Shown here in pieces: positions 12,376 to 22,956 of a stretch of DNA of 64,000 nucleotides (within the stretch, counting starts at the first letter, position 1; every line of letters begins with the position of its first letter). The DNA comes from Symbiodinium sp. CCMP2592 (Eukaryota > Sar > Dinophyceae > Suessiales > Symbiodiniaceae), in contig CAJNDT010005457.1 in NCBI GenBank assembly GCA_905221615.1, positions 125,001-189,000 of the forward strand, written 5' to 3'. The notes under the pieces are model-generated. The model was not told the origin of the DNA, searched no databases, and was given only the letters and a program-made list of their open reading frames with translations. The translations under genes were made by a program, and so were the position numbers.

Positions 12376-12533
12376 ACAACAAAAAGCCAAGCCGACGCAG
12401 CCGCTTGGCGAACGAGTCTGCAGCCGGTCTGCACGTCGAAACGCTTCTCAAGAAGATGATCTTCGGACGATTTGGAGCTGCAGATGGTCGCAGTCTCCCG
12501 CATCATGCTGTCAGAGCAGAGCAAGTACTTCAA
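12376..12533 (-). CDS. Probable exon upstream of the 12.1 kb exon
   Basis: Open frame with SDSMMRETATICSSKSSEDH, then EKRFDVQTGCRLVRQAAAS. Ends are approximate. It may belong to the same gene as 12146-12270. A longer plus-strand frame covers the same bases but lacks any splice support. Confidence 0.4.
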
Positions 12534-13647
12534 TCTACGCTCTGAGACAGCTAGCTATAAACAGTGAGCAGGCACCGCAGCACCACGCTCCTGAAACTCT
12601 GCATCGACAGTGGGTCAGTGCATCATGGCTTAAACAGCCGGATAGATATCACAGGCTTGGTAATGCTGGCAGCAAGCGTAAGACGCAGCTGGTCTCTGCA
12701 ATCGAGCCCTTAGTTCGGATACAAGTTATCACAAGGCTGATAGGATGCTGCGGTGTGCAGGCCAAGACTACACAACTTGTCTACACCTGCACGGGCTACC
12801 AAGGCAGGTCACCCATGACAAGCATGCTCTACGTCCGCCTTGCATGTGCAGAACTGCAAGCTTTCCAGGACTGCACTCACCACAAAGCCTGTCGATGCCC
12901 TGGCGCCAACAATCGAGTCTCCCCTCAGGAGCTCGCCAGGTTAGCAAGTTACACTGTTACGGCTGTTTCTGGTGCGGGGCAAGCCGAAGGGGAGGAGGGT
13001 CCGAAGTCGTATGACTTGCGGCGTCCGAGCACCAAATTCCAATCATTCCAATCAGATTCAGTTCACGACGGCACCTGCCTCAGCTGCCTCACGGTTTGGT
13101 CTCGGATCTCCCAGCCCCTCCCCTCCACTCCAGTCTCACCCCAGTAAGTGGCTTGGCGTTGCAGAGCCATGCGTGCACCTGCGTTCTCATGTGTTGTACA
13201 TCTTCAACTCAGCAAGCTTCTGTTCTACAAGCTGCGGCCAAATGCTCTAAGGGAAGCTCAGTAGAGTCAAACGAACAGAACTAGCGCACACACATCATGT
13301 ACCACTGCAACGCCCCACAGCAGTAAAGAATCAGCGGTGTCACCAGCAAGTGTGTCCTGTCTGAGACTTACTGCAGCTCGCAATCACACTAACTACTTTG
13401 ACTTTATGCCAGCTTGGACTGATGGGCCAGCGGGCGCTTTGGCACCCACTACACCAGCTTGGCGTACCTGCAGCAGTCTGCAACTCTGCAGCAGGCACTC
13501 CAGCACAAGTCTTGCACCCTATACATTACGATCTAAGAAGACAGATGTCCAGACATAGGTACGAGTATATGACGGATAATTGCCAGCTCTTCTGCGCCCT
13601 CAGGGTGCAAACCTGTGCTCAGTGTTCCTACGGCCTACGGCTCCTGC

Positions 13648-13845
13648 TAAACCAAAGGAGCTTTAACTTGGGAGCATCCATCCCACTCTCCATCCAAACC
13701 CGGGCGCAGAACTACCACTACCGATGGATCCAACCTACGCTCAAACCAGAAGGGGACGTATCCGTACAGTACTCCGATCCTCTGCCTTGCACTCGGGATC
13801 CATCGAATCAGCAGTTCAGCGGATGCACAGAAAGAGTCTCTCGGT
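13648..13845 (-). CDS. Probable exon, unidentified
   Basis: Frame with ASAELLIRWIPSARQRIGV, then YGYVPFWFERRLDPSVVVVL and DGEWDGCSQVKAPLV before a stop. Hydrophobic and charged residues alternate as in a folded domain. Boundaries are approximate and the family is not recognised. Confidence 0.45.
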
Positions 13846-14148
13846 CCTTCTGAGAGAGCGCTCCCTTTTATTTCCAGAAGCCCAAAAGTCTGCCCAGTGC
13901 CATTTTGCAAAGTTCAGACCAGAGCTTCAAGATTACAGCGACAGGTGCGTGGCGGGCCTTGCGCAGGCTGAAAAGGCTCGATGAACGTTGCTGCTTCGAA
14001 AAAGTCTGCACATGCCCATCACTTCTGTCGGAAGTCCTGCGCCAATGTTCTTACCGCTGGAAAACCCTCATCCAACGACTGACTGAATGGGTGCACGACG
14101 ATGCTGTAAGAGAGCTACACGTCGCGACCCCAGCCAAATTACTTGTTG

Positions 14149-14424
14149 TTATCCTGGCCGTTTCGCAAGGTTCCAACAAGACTTGAAATACTGCACCTTG
14201 CACTGTTCAACGGAGGAGGCTCTGTGTGGAGCCCCGGGTCTGCAGCGGAACGCTGCCTTTCCAGGGTTTGCGTAGGGTACAAATCCCAAGCCAGACGCTG
14301 GCCGGAAGACAAAATTCGAACTGCTTAACTTCGCGCTTTGTAGTTCTGGGCCTACGGCTTGAAGCTGCGTCTGACAAATTGAGGCAAATGGCAGCACGTG
14401 CTGTGCCAATAGTCTAAGCATCAA
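14149..14424 (-). CDS. Probable exon, unidentified
   Basis: Frame LRLLAQHVLPFASICQTQLQ through SSSNFVFRPASGLGFVPYA to EQCKVQYFKSCWNLAKRPG, open for 91 codons. A different frame at 14414-14659 (LGLDFGSAALSIQTAAAGEM) is also open and may be the preceding exon. No unambiguous splice sites were fixed. Confidence 0.4.
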   Translation of the reverse strand: MMLRLLAQHVLPFASICQTQLQAVGPELQSAKLSSSNFVFRPASGLGFVPYANPGKAAFRCRPGAPHRASSVEQCKVQYFKSCWNLAKRPG

Positions 14425-15114
14425 AATTGAGGGTGTCGGGCGCTGGCACTAATCCCAAATCGGAAGGTTTCACTGAACACTGTGGATGAAGATGGGTTTC
14501 TGGAGTCACAGTTGAGTGATGATTTGAAGTGCCATGCAGCGCAGCAACGACTGTGCACAGTGGCATCTCACCAGCAGCAGCGGTCTGAATTGACAACGCA
14601 GCACTTCCAAAGTCCAAACCCAGACTAGAGTTAAAACACGAACTATGCACTAGCATCACTAGCAGGCTAGCAAAACACGAACTGCCACTGGTGCCACAAA
14701 GAACTTGTACATTCCGAGGTTATTCCCGTCTCGAAACTATGGTAATCTCATCGCTGCCAGCCGGCACTGACGGCCGCCCTCGCTTTTCCAAAACATATCA
14801 AAACATCTGTCAGGCAGTTTGCTGGGTCAGGGAGGGGTTGAGGCCGTGTGCCAAGCCGTGAACTTTTCAGGGATGGGAAGGAGAGACATTCGATTCGGAT
14901 CTGGACGTGGTCTCCAAATCTCCTGCCACGATATGCGCAAACAAGAAGGTGCGGGAGAAGAAGCCTCCCCCCCCCCCGCCGAGTCCTCTAAGCAAGGTTG
15001 ATGCTGTAGGCCTGCAAGAGCCAAAGAGACATGAGCCAAGAGGGGCCTCGGGGGCCCCAAAAAACAAGGAGCTCTTTTTGAGACGGCCGACGCCTCCTGG
15101 AGTCGGACCAGGGC

Positions 15115-15160
15115 CTCGTCGACGTCGGGGAGCTCATGGCACGCGGCCAGGCGCATCAAC
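15115..15160 (-). CDS. Microexon, coiled-coil-like
   Basis: Acceptor GCTCGAG|G and GC donor GACGAG|GC bound one base plus 15 codons, LMRLAACHELPDVDE. The GAG|GC donor matches those of the large coiled-coil gene. Flanking exons to the right (15.68-16.06 kb) could belong to the same gene. Confidence 0.45.
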
Positions 15161-15679
15161 CTCGAGCGCCAACAAGACGGAAAAGACCAAAAAAGATCAG
15201 GCCCCAGAGCCTCGGAGTCTGGAGCACTTGGCTAGAGCCAAGGAGCCGAATAAAAGTCAGCTTCTTCAAGACCTTGTTGAGCCTTGACAGCTGCCTAGGA
15301 CGACACGAAGGTTGCAACAAGCACAAGCGGCGTTCAAGGGCAACTCAAGACTGCACAGCCCACCTTGACCAAACAAGCCTATCACCAGTAGATGTCGGCT
15401 GTTGACCACCCGAACCCCGAAGGTAAAAGAGATCAAACGATCAAAGACAGGCTTCCACATGGGAGCGGCCGGAGCCGTGGCTGGAGCCAAAGTAGCCAGC
15501 TTGCGCCTGTGAAAGGGGCGGTTTCTCTGGGGGCACAGGAGCGGGCCGCTGGAGACGAATTGCGTAGCTAGGAGGTGATGAAATCCACGAGTGCAGCAGC
15601 TGCTGGACACCAGGCTCAGTGGCTGGGCCAACTTCCGCGGTGCAACGATCATTTGACACGGATTGTCCGTATTACGTTA

Positions 15680-15756
15680 CGTCCCACTGCCACGAAATTG
15701 CCGAGCTGCTCGAGGAGAGACAGGACCTCTCTGGCTTCTGTCTCTGGAAGTGTCGC
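15680..15756 (-). CDS. Exon, unidentified helical segment
   Basis: Acceptor CGCGAG|GCG; frame ATLPETEAREVLSLLEQLGN followed by FVAVGR. The donor is either GCA|GTGGGA or GGAC|GTAACG. Amphipathic helix pattern. Probably joined to the next exon to the right. Confidence 0.55.
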
Positions 15757-15829
15757 CTCGCGGGCCCTGTGCCGTCAGAACGGTCGTCCAGTGAAATCAC
15801 ACTGTCACAGACACTGCATTGGTCCCAAA

Positions 15830-16062
15830 GCATGCAGGAACGTGCACAGCTTACTCCCGTCTCTCGCAAAGCGTGCCATGGTCGCCGAGATATGTTCCAG
15901 GTAGCAATGACAGCCCCCAGAATGCAACGACGAATCATCAAGGCTCCACTCCAGCCTGGTGCGAAGATGTGGGAGGAGTAAGGCCAGGATGCTGGAGTCA
16001 TCCAAGCTGCGAAGAAATTCCCTCTGCCTGGCTCCGAGAAAGCTTTCGGCTTCCGCACGGGG
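15830..16062 (-). CDS. Exon, unidentified
   Basis: Frame RAEAESFLGARQREFLRSLD, then DSSILALLLPHLRTRLEWSL and GGCHCYLEHISATMARFARD. It resembles a helical repeat protein. A second frame is open through the same bases but is less protein-like. Ends are approximate. Confidence 0.5.
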
Positions 16063-16095
16063 GCGATCAAGGAGCCCCGGATGTATGTTTACAAT

Positions 16096-16096
16096 G

Positions 16097-16133
<37 letters not shown>

Positions 16134-16147
16134 TGTATATATACATG
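16096..16147. repeat. AT microsatellite
   Basis: TATATA run about 45 bp long with short GTATATA ends. Confidence 0.97.
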
Positions 16148-16429
16148 GTCACCCCCCATGAACTACCGACCCTCGTTTTGTATCGCAAATACCGTGTCAA
16201 ACCAGCTTTTCGGACAGGTCGGGATTCTGTATATCTCAAAGACTGCCGAAAACAAACTCAAATTTCAAGAGAACGTGTCAGTCAACTCATTCATGCTCGA
16301 CGTGAGGTCCGGATCCTGTATCTTTCAAGGACTGCCGAAATCAATCTCACATTTCTGTCAGTCAACTCATTCAGGTTCGATGTGAGCACGTAGTCAACGG
16401 CAACACTGTGCCCGCCCATTCTAAACCTG

Positions 16430-16910
16430 ACTTTTCGTAGGGAAAACCAAAAAATACAAAAATATTGTTGTCTTGGTTTTCCCTTAGGAACAAATTTGCT
16501 TTCCTGCCCAAAACCATCTGTTTCCTAAGAAAAAGATTGGTTTGTCTGCCCGAAAGCATCTTTTTCCTAGGAAAAAGTTGGTGTGTCATGCCAAAATTTT
16601 GTTCTTCCTGGGAAAAGTTGGTTTTCTTGCCCAAAACCATCTTTCCCCTAAGAAACTTTTGTTTTTCCACCCAAAACCATCTGTTCCCTGGAAAACCAAA
16701 AAACCATGCTTTTGGAGTCCGGCCGCGTAGTTTCCCAACAAATGTTTTCTTTGTTTTTTGTTTTACATAGTAAAAAATTGGTTTGCCCTCCCAAAACCAT
16801 GTGTTTCCTAGGACAAAGTTAGTTTTCCACGCCACGCCAAAACCATTCTTTTCGTAGGAAACCTTGGTATTTCACTCCAAGACCAAGCTTTTCCTAGCAA
16901 AGAATGTGCA
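16430..16910. repeat. Degenerate tandem array, about 40-bp unit
   Basis: The motif CCCAAAACCATCTTTTCCTA with GGAAAAAGTTGGTTT recurs roughly every 40 bp, about a dozen times, with many substitutions. A minus-strand frame of FLRKQMVLGRKANL-type text is a by-product. It abuts the eroded coding island on its right. Confidence 0.85.
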
Positions 16911-16924
16911 TTTCATTTGTTGTT

Positions 16925-18440
16925 TGTGCGCGTTACGAATTAGTGTTGTCAATGAGGTTCCAGTGCCATCACTGTTGCGATTCGCGTCCACTTTAGCGTT
17001 AGTAGTATACAATAGACTGGGTAATAACCAGGACATTATTCGGATCAGTTTTGGCATCAATAGAAGGCTAGTATATCGCAAGTTTAACACAGACCAGGAC
17101 CCAGGATTCGAGGTTTTCACAGCTACCACTACGATTTGCTCCATTTGATTATGGTTGCAAAATCAAGAGAGAAACAATGGGGTCCGACTATGGGTGGTAC
17201 AAAGACTGCTATAGATGACCTTCGGGCTGCTGTGAAGGCGAATATTACGGCCAGATTTGACATAACTGCGAATGACAAGGATAGGGTTAAAGATCCCCGT
17301 CATTATGCTGCGCATACACACACACATAAATGCACATACAGGCACAGGGAAAGGAAGTCCGACATGATCTATCATATAGCACAGTGAGAAGGGTATGCCA
17401 TATACAAGGTAAATGTTGATGTAAACAAACAAATGATTTTAGAATACCCAAAAACCAAAGGCCATCATTTGGGCAACGCCAGAGCGAACACAGCAAGGAT
17501 CGTGGTTGTTAATGGAGTTCGTTTTGTGTAGCTTAAAATTAGCATGAGTATGACGTCTACTGTTGAAGTAACTGTTTGGGCGGTTATTTTGGCTTACTTG
17601 TATGAATATAACAGGAACTCTTATTGGGGATGCCATAATTTTAAACTTCGGGACTTCGGGCTCTTTAATGCTCATGCTACGGGGCAACACAGCTACATCC
17701 GGATTAATTAACCTGTTGGTGAGGCCACTGGTCTGGGTTTCTGTTCAGGGAAGTATCCGGTACACTACGAAGGCTACCAATGGGAACAGCGTATGGGTGA
17801 TTTGAAGATCGGTCTTAAGTTTGCGAGTAAGGCGCGTTTTGAGTCAGATCAAACACTGGGGTTGTCAAGCGGACCTTACTATCGGGAGGCCAACCAGGCT
17901 GGCGTAATTATGTTATTGTCTTAACCTTCAGATCGATATGGGTAGGAATATGGGGATGCAGAATGGGGTTATTAGTCGACATAGCATTTTGATCCATACG
18001 AACTAAGACGTTGATCTATAAGGCATCTCTTTTGGATCAAACAAACAGGACACTCCTGTCATCATGGGGGTCAATGTAAGGTCTAATGGCAGGGGTAATG
18101 ATAGGGATACTTTTGTTTAGGAACAGGAGTCAACCAAGGCTCCCGGTCACTCATACGTATTGCTGGGGCGTTGATCTGAGACTACAGTGAGGCTGTTTCG
18201 GGGTTGCTACTCGGACCGATATTTATCTTCGGTATTCAGACAGAAACTTTCATCGTCTATCATCTTTCGGAGTATCTGCGTGAAGCGTCGCAAAGAATTG
18301 AAAATGAGCCGGCTGCCGTCATACATATGCTCTTCCCTTGGAACTTCAAAACTGGATCATACACCAGAAGCCCAAACGTAGGAGGATTGGCGGCGGTATC
18401 GTGGCAACTCGCGGTAGTTCATGGGGGGGGTCAGCATGCA
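16925..18440 (+). pseudogene. Eroded intronless coding island, origin unknown
   Basis: The plus strand shows purine-first codon periodicity: by hand count about 67% in 16950-17150 and about 85% in 17151-17300. The coding frame moves 1, 0, 1, 0 (switches near 17140, 17920 and 18110). Short examples are NRLGNNQDIIRISFGINRR, TKTAIDDLRAAVKANITARF, YQWEQRMGDLKIGLKFASK and GIQTETFIVYHLSEYLREAS. In-frame stops occur at 17385 (TGA), 17529 (TAG), 17706 (TAA), 18004 and 18013 (TAA), and 18174 (TGA). Each could come from CAR or TGG by one transition. Ordinary CAA/CAG codons are also present. GC is lower than in flanking DNA. No family was recognised; it may be a captured viral, organellar or bacterial gene. 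A UAR=Gln code is the alternative to decay. Confidence 0.55.
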
Positions 18441-18600
18441 TATATGTATATATATATATATATATGTATAAGTACATATATATATATATATACATGTATT
18501 AGTACGCTACAGTATATAGCCATACATTATATAGATGTACAGATAGACAGGTAGATAGGTACATAAACAGATAGAAAGATAGATACACATGATAGTCTAG
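18440..18600. repeat. AT and GATA microsatellites
   Basis: ATATATGTATA runs followed by AGATAGACAGGTAGATAGGT. Confidence 0.9.
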
Positions 18601-18654
18601 ATATGACTCTCTCACGATCTCCCCATACCAGTCACTCGATCAGGCCCATGATCA

Positions 18655-18819
18655 TCAAAACCCCAGACCTATTGGGCCGTGCTTGAGATACCCTTCCGTC
18701 GGCCTCTTGTCCAGCTTCTTGGAGCGCTCGTGGTGCGCGTCGTGGCAGTAGCCACAGTTGGCTCCCTCTGCGCAGTCGCCTGGGAGTGCGGTCTGGCAAA
18801 CTCGGAAAAGCCCTCTGCA
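18655..18819 (-). CDS. CCCH zinc-finger protein, finger-bearing exon
   Basis: The frame CRGLFRVCQTALPGDCAEGA continues NCGYCHDAHHERSKK. It contains C-QTALPGD-C-AEGAN-C-GYC-H, a C-x7-C-x5-C-x3-H zinc finger followed by a basic tail. CCCH fingers of this spacing bind RNA in eukaryotes, and tail-linked versions are very common in dinoflagellate proteins. The frame opens after a CTCAG and ends at TGA (18655). A different frame upstream (18841-19010, SSLDEILAAISHDPFGIADA) may be an earlier exon. RNA binding is inferred from the motif. Confidence 0.7.
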   Translation of the reverse strand, partial: CRGLFRVCQTALPGDCAEGANCGYCHDAHHERSKKLDKRPTEGYLKHGPIGLGF

Positions 18820-18899
18820 CTGAGACGTACCTTGAGCGTCTTAGCCTTGCCGCGAATCTTGAAGCCTTGATTGCCAAGCATCGGCAATCCCGAACGGAT

Positions 18900-19450
18900 C
18901 ATGACTGATCGCTGCCAAAATTTCATCCAAACTTGATGTCCGGCAAGAAACCAGCCCGAATGTGCCGAAGGCAGGTAAGAACATGTGAACAACGGCGAAG
19001 TCTCCGAGAGGTTCGTTGACGCGGTTGGGCGGTTTTGCCCATGGCTGCCCGACTCTCAGCCAGTTTCTTGACTCGAGGCCCAACCCCTGTAAAGCACTGA
19101 ATCCCGGAATCGGAAAGCTCAATCCCTAACAGAACGTGGCCCTAGAACCTCAGATCCCGAATCCCAAATTCTCGGAAGCCCCAAAAGCGCTTCGAAGCCC
19201 AAGCTGCCCTTTTGAAGGTAAATGCAGGGCCGTCGACACATTTCGGGATGCCCAAAACTCCCCTGCAGCGATCCGCACCATCATGCTTTGGATGACTTCA
19301 AGTCCCCACGCTCAGGGTTCGGGTTCGGGGTTGACGAGTCTAGGGCCGTGGTTGTGAGGCATCACGGGATGCTCTTGCCACTGAACACGAGGGATGATAC
19401 CCAACAGGCAACCACCACAGCAAGACGGAGGAAGAGGTGTGTTAGCAAAA
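18900..19450. other. No firm gene
   Basis: Apart from the possible exon noted with the CCCH entry, I see nothing supported here. Confidence 0.4.
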
Positions 19451-19465
19451 CAGTTAGACTTCAAA

Positions 19466-19552
19466 GACAGATACAGACAGATAGACAGGGAGACAGAGAG
19501 AGACAGAGAAAGACATAGACAAATATAGACAGACACAGACAGCCAGATTTTG
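19466..19552. repeat. GACA/GATA-type microsatellite
   Basis: Imperfect AGACAGATAGACAGGGAGAC tract about 85 bp long. Confidence 0.95.
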
Positions 19553-20109
19553 GGGACATGCGGACCTACAAACATACACTCTGAGCTGCCATGCAGGATC
19601 AAACGTACAGAGCATGAACAGTGGCGTGCACTTCGCCGATTTTAGGATGAAGCTACCCTCACACAGAACCCTTTCTCGAAGCTGTGGCGTTCGATATTGT
19701 TCGGGCGAAAAATCCTGATACCACGGCACCTCCTTCTCTGACAACTGAGGAGGCTGATTCTTGTTTCGGAACAACTTTGCACTGAACATTGCCTCCATGT
19801 GCCTGATGTTTACTGTCTCCAGCTAGCCCCATCACAACTATGTACTTCCGTATCAGATACCCTGCAGGAACGCCTGGCTGGTGGCTTTCTCCTCCTCCTC
19901 TTGAACCTGAACAGGCGGATGCGCGAGAGTGACCAAACTGATACCAAGTCATCTTGAGGTTAGGGATCAAAAATCAAATTTCGATCAAAACCAGAACCAC
20001 GGATCGAAAAAAAACAAATCTGGATCAAGAAAATCAGCAGCCAGCAAGGCTGGATTTGAGTTTGGGTTTCCTTGGATCAGGCGTTCGGCTTGGTTTGGCC
20101 TGCTGGCTT

Positions 20110-20434
20110 GACAGCAAAAGCGGCAGCGGCAGTGGCAGTGGCAGCAGCAGCAACAGTAGCAGTAGCAGCAGCTGTAGGCGTAGGAGTAGTAGGAGTAGTA
20201 GGAGTCGTAGGCGTAGTAGGAGTAGTAGGAGTAGTAGGAGTAGTAGGAGTAGTAAGAGTAGTAGGAGTAGTAGGAGCAGTAGGAGTAGTAGGAGTAGTAG
20301 GAGTGGTAGAAGTAGTAGTAGGAGGAGAAGTAGTAGTAGTCGTCGTCGTAGTAGTAGTAGGAGGAGGAGTAGTAGGAGTAGTCGGAGTAGTAGGAGTAGT
20401 AGGAGTAGTAGGAGCAGTAGTGGTAGTAGTGGTA

Positions 20435-20474
<40 letters not shown>

Positions 20475-20703
20475 CAGTAGTAGTAGTAGTAGTAGTAGTG
20501 GTGGTAGTAGTAGTAGCAGCAGCAGTGATAGCAGTAGCAGAGCAGTTGCAGCAGCAGTAGTAGTGGTAGTAGTAGTAGTAGTAGTAGTAGCAGTAGTAGT
20601 TGTAGTAGTAGTAGTACTACTACTACTACTACTAGCAATAGTAGCAGTAGTAGTAGTAGCAGTAGTAGTAGTAGTTAGTTGAATCGTCGTAGTAGTAGTA
20701 GTA

Positions 20704-20740
<37 letters not shown>

Positions 20741-21150
20741 CAGTATAAGTACGAGTACTAGTACTAGTACCAGTAGTAGTCGTAGTAGTAGTAGTAGTAG
20801 CAGCAGCAGCAGTAGTATCAGGAGTAGTAACAGTAGTAGCAGTAGTTTCAGTAGTCAGAGTATTCGAAGCAGTAACAGCAGTAACAGCAATAGCAGTAGT
20901 AGTGGTACTACTACCAGGAGTTGTAGTAGTAGTAGTAGCAGTAGTAGTGGGAGTAGTAGGAGTAGGGCTGTAATAGTCGTCGTAGTAGTCGTAGCAGTCG
21001 TAGTGGTCGAAGTGGCAGTGGTAGTGGTAGTGGCAGTGGTAGTGGAAGTAGCAGCGGCAGCAGCAGCAGCAGTAGCAGCGGCAGCAGCAGCAGCAGCAGT
21101 AGCAGCGGCAGCAGTAGCAGCAGCAGTAGCAGCGGTCGCAGTCGCAGCAG
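20110..21150. repeat. About 1 kb of AGT/AGC/AGG trinucleotide repeats
   Basis: Nearly every base belongs to imperfect AGT, AGG or AGC triplets, in blocks: AGTAGG-rich 20170-20420, AGT-rich 20430-20760, AGC-rich 21030-21150. Long poly-Ser, poly-Leu and poly-Val frames result on both strands; I do not treat them as genes. Confidence 0.95.
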
Positions 21151-21591
21151 CATGAATTCTCTGTCCCTCTCTCGCTCGTTCCGTCTTCCTTTCCTTCCTC
21201 CACATCCTTCCTTCCTTCCGTTCCTCATCCCTGTATATTGCCTTACTGGCTTCAGATGTCTCGATCCAGATCTGATAATTGAACTACACATCTCTCATCT
21301 TGATCCCATGCCTCTTCCACATTGCGCTCCGGAGCCATTTCCTCCTTCGGCACGCAAGGCCGTTTGTGTGGGTGTCGAACATTGACACTGGGGGGTTGAA
21401 CAGTTCACGGCCGAGGCTGTCCGCAGATACAGATCGAAGCCAACTAAACATCCGTCCAATACCTGTACTTGTGAGTGCGATGTCAATTATGCTTATAGCA
21501 AACTGCTGTCAACAGTTCCAGGACTTCGACCGATTGCATGCAAGATTGCATAGACGTATAGGCGTGGGCGGCACAGCCCTCGACGCCCTGC

Positions 21592-21726
21592 CTCATCCTG
21601 CCCGTCTTGATCCTCGGGGCGCAGGTTCTCCGCCCGGTCCATCAACTGGTCCAGGTAGCGTTGAACCTGCCCCACACTGTCCTGACTCAAGAAAGGCCAT
21701 GCATGTGCTATGAAAGCATGCACGGC
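21592..21726 (-). CDS. Last recognised exon of the 23.7-21.6 kb gene
   Basis: Acceptor TGAACTTGCAG|GCC and GC donor GATGAG|GC bound exactly 45 codons in phase 0: AVHAFIAHAWPFLSQDSVGQ, VQRYLDQLMDRAENLRPEDQ, DGQDE. A helical segment with an acidic end. The reading frame to its left is interrupted, so the gene continues leftward or ends nearby. Family not recognised. Confidence 0.8.
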
Positions 21727-22092
21727 CTGCAAGTTCAGAACACACAAAGCGACCCGAGATGTCAGCGCGCCCAAAACGACAGGCCCATCTCCGGAACGTC
21801 TCCTTGTCTGTGGTGGAGGAGGCTCCGGAACGTCCTGCCAAGCGCTCATACGCTGACAATCGCTGGCACATGGCCCCACGGCCCCACGGCCCTACGGACG
21901 GAACGACGGCCTGGAGGCGCTGGTAAACTCTGGGAGCGCTTCTTTGCCGGCTCGGTTGTCTTCATGCTGATGAAGGTCGCCTCCGCCGAGTCCGCGTGTT
22001 GGCGGTGCGTTTACGACGACTCTGGCTCCAGCACATGAAACCCGCATGTTCCAGGCCTCAAATTTGAGCGCCATCGTCTGATTGAGCTACAC

Positions 22093-22260
22093 CTGGAAGC
22101 GAGAGGAGGCTAGCGGCTGGCCAGTGGCTCTGTCAAGCCCAGCCGCCTTCGCCAACGAGCTCCGCAAGATATCGAAAGTCTCCAGCCAAAAAGCTGCGTG
22201 ATCACGCATGCTCCAAATGAACTTATTCTTCTTCCACTCGCGCCTCGTTACTGGCGATCC
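22093..22260 (-). CDS. Exon of the 23.7-21.6 kb gene; possible NAD-binding end of an oxidoreductase
   Basis: Acceptor CGTGACAG|GGA and donor TTCCAG|GTGTAG bound 56 phase-0 codons: GSPVTRREWKKNKFIWSMRD, then HAAFWLETFDILRSSLAKAA. The NKFIWSMRD segment resembles the fvWxxRd strand near the C-terminus of ferric reductase/NADPH oxidase proteins. That is a short visual match only. No heme-binding helices, FAD (HPFT) motif or glycine-rich NAD motif was seen in the other exons, so the assignment is weak while the exon itself is strong. Confidence 0.82.
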
Positions 22261-22357
22261 CTGTCACGGGAAACCCATACCCTGGAGCTAGACAGAGGAC
22301 TATCAGCGCGTGCTCGAGGAAGGCTTCTTTGCAGGCTCTCTGTGCCTTGCTGAGAAC

Positions 22358-22396
22358 CTTTCGAAGCTTCGCCTTCCAGTGTTGCGAAAGCTCTGC
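22358..22396 (-). CDS. Microexon of the 23.7-21.6 kb gene
   Basis: Acceptor AACTGCAG|GCA and donor CGAAAG|GTTCTC bound 13 phase-0 codons, AELSQHWKAKLRK. The phase agrees with exons on both sides. The frame stays open past the donor (VLSKAQRACKEAFLEHALIV), so a later donor is possible. Confidence 0.55.
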
Positions 22397-22561
22397 CTGC
22401 AGTTTCCTGTATCCATCTGTATCCGACCCTACCTGTCCCTGTCTCTCGCCCGTGCCACTCTTCTGTCAGCATGGTCGGGTGAGCAGACACAAACTGCATG
22501 TCTTGACTTCCAGGTGCTCTCCTGGTCCTCGTTAGTAGTCTGATCCAAAGTGGCGACGTAC

Positions 22562-22720
22562 CTGGTGATTGGAAGTAAGCGTGGACAACACAAGACTGAA
22601 TCCAAAGATGTTATCCGAAGCGCACTGCTCCAGAGTTGTGCGGAACGAACACTCCGCCACTAGCCTTGGTGCGAAGGTCTTGTACCGGGAGGGAGGCCGG
22701 GCATAAACAACAATCGACGT
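22562..22720 (-). CDS. Exon of the 23.7-21.6 kb gene
   Basis: Acceptor GCACCTAG|ACG and strong donor CACCAG|GTACGT bound 53 phase-0 codons: TSIVVYARPPSRYKTFAPRL, then VAECSFRTTLEQCASDNIFG and FSLVLSTLTSNHQ. Phase connects directly to 22800-22956. No family assigned. Confidence 0.82.
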
Positions 22721-22799
22721 CTAGGTGCAGGACAGGCTCCCCACCTGCTTCTGGTTCGCCTCATTTGTCAACTCTCTCACAACCCCTGGGACTACCTAC

Positions 22800-22956
22800 A
22801 CTGCTCGCTCGACGAAAATTCCCAGCAACACCATCCGACACTACGTCTCTCTCAGGGGTGTAAAATGCGCAGAATGCGTACTCTCCTGGCCCCGCCTGCA
22901 ACGGAATCGCAGAGTGCGGGAAGGCCAGCTGGGCATCTTCCAAGACTGAAGGACAC
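22800..22956 (-). CDS. Exon of the 23.7-21.6 kb gene
   Basis: Acceptor AATCCCAG|G and donor GCAGT|GTAGGT bound one base plus 52 codons: CPSVLEDAQLAFPHSAIPLQ, then AGPGEYAFCAFYTPERDVVS. Ends in phase 0, matching the next exon. The PGEYAF segment vaguely recalls a PGQY strand of FAD-binding domains. Confidence 0.8.

Noticed and set aside
12293..13147. 284-codon plus-strand frame, the longest non-repeat ORF
   Set aside because: It runs opposite to better exon candidates at 12.15-12.53 kb, lacks domain-like pattern and splice context, and mixes Cys/Ser/Arg-rich text typical of a frame open by chance.
19954..21203. 217- to 389-codon poly-Ser, poly-Leu, poly-Val and poly-Tyr frames
   Set aside because: All derive from the AGT/AGC trinucleotide block; composition changes with frame exactly as the repeat dictates.
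22078..22092. A 15-nt intron (GTGTAGCTCAATCAG), with similar 15-20 nt candidates at 22430, 23420, 45725 and 47580
   Set aside because: Phases fit, and I considered ultra-short introns like those of some ciliates. In most of these cases an alternative donor or acceptor gives a 56-170 nt intron with equally good phase, so ultra-short splicing is not needed.
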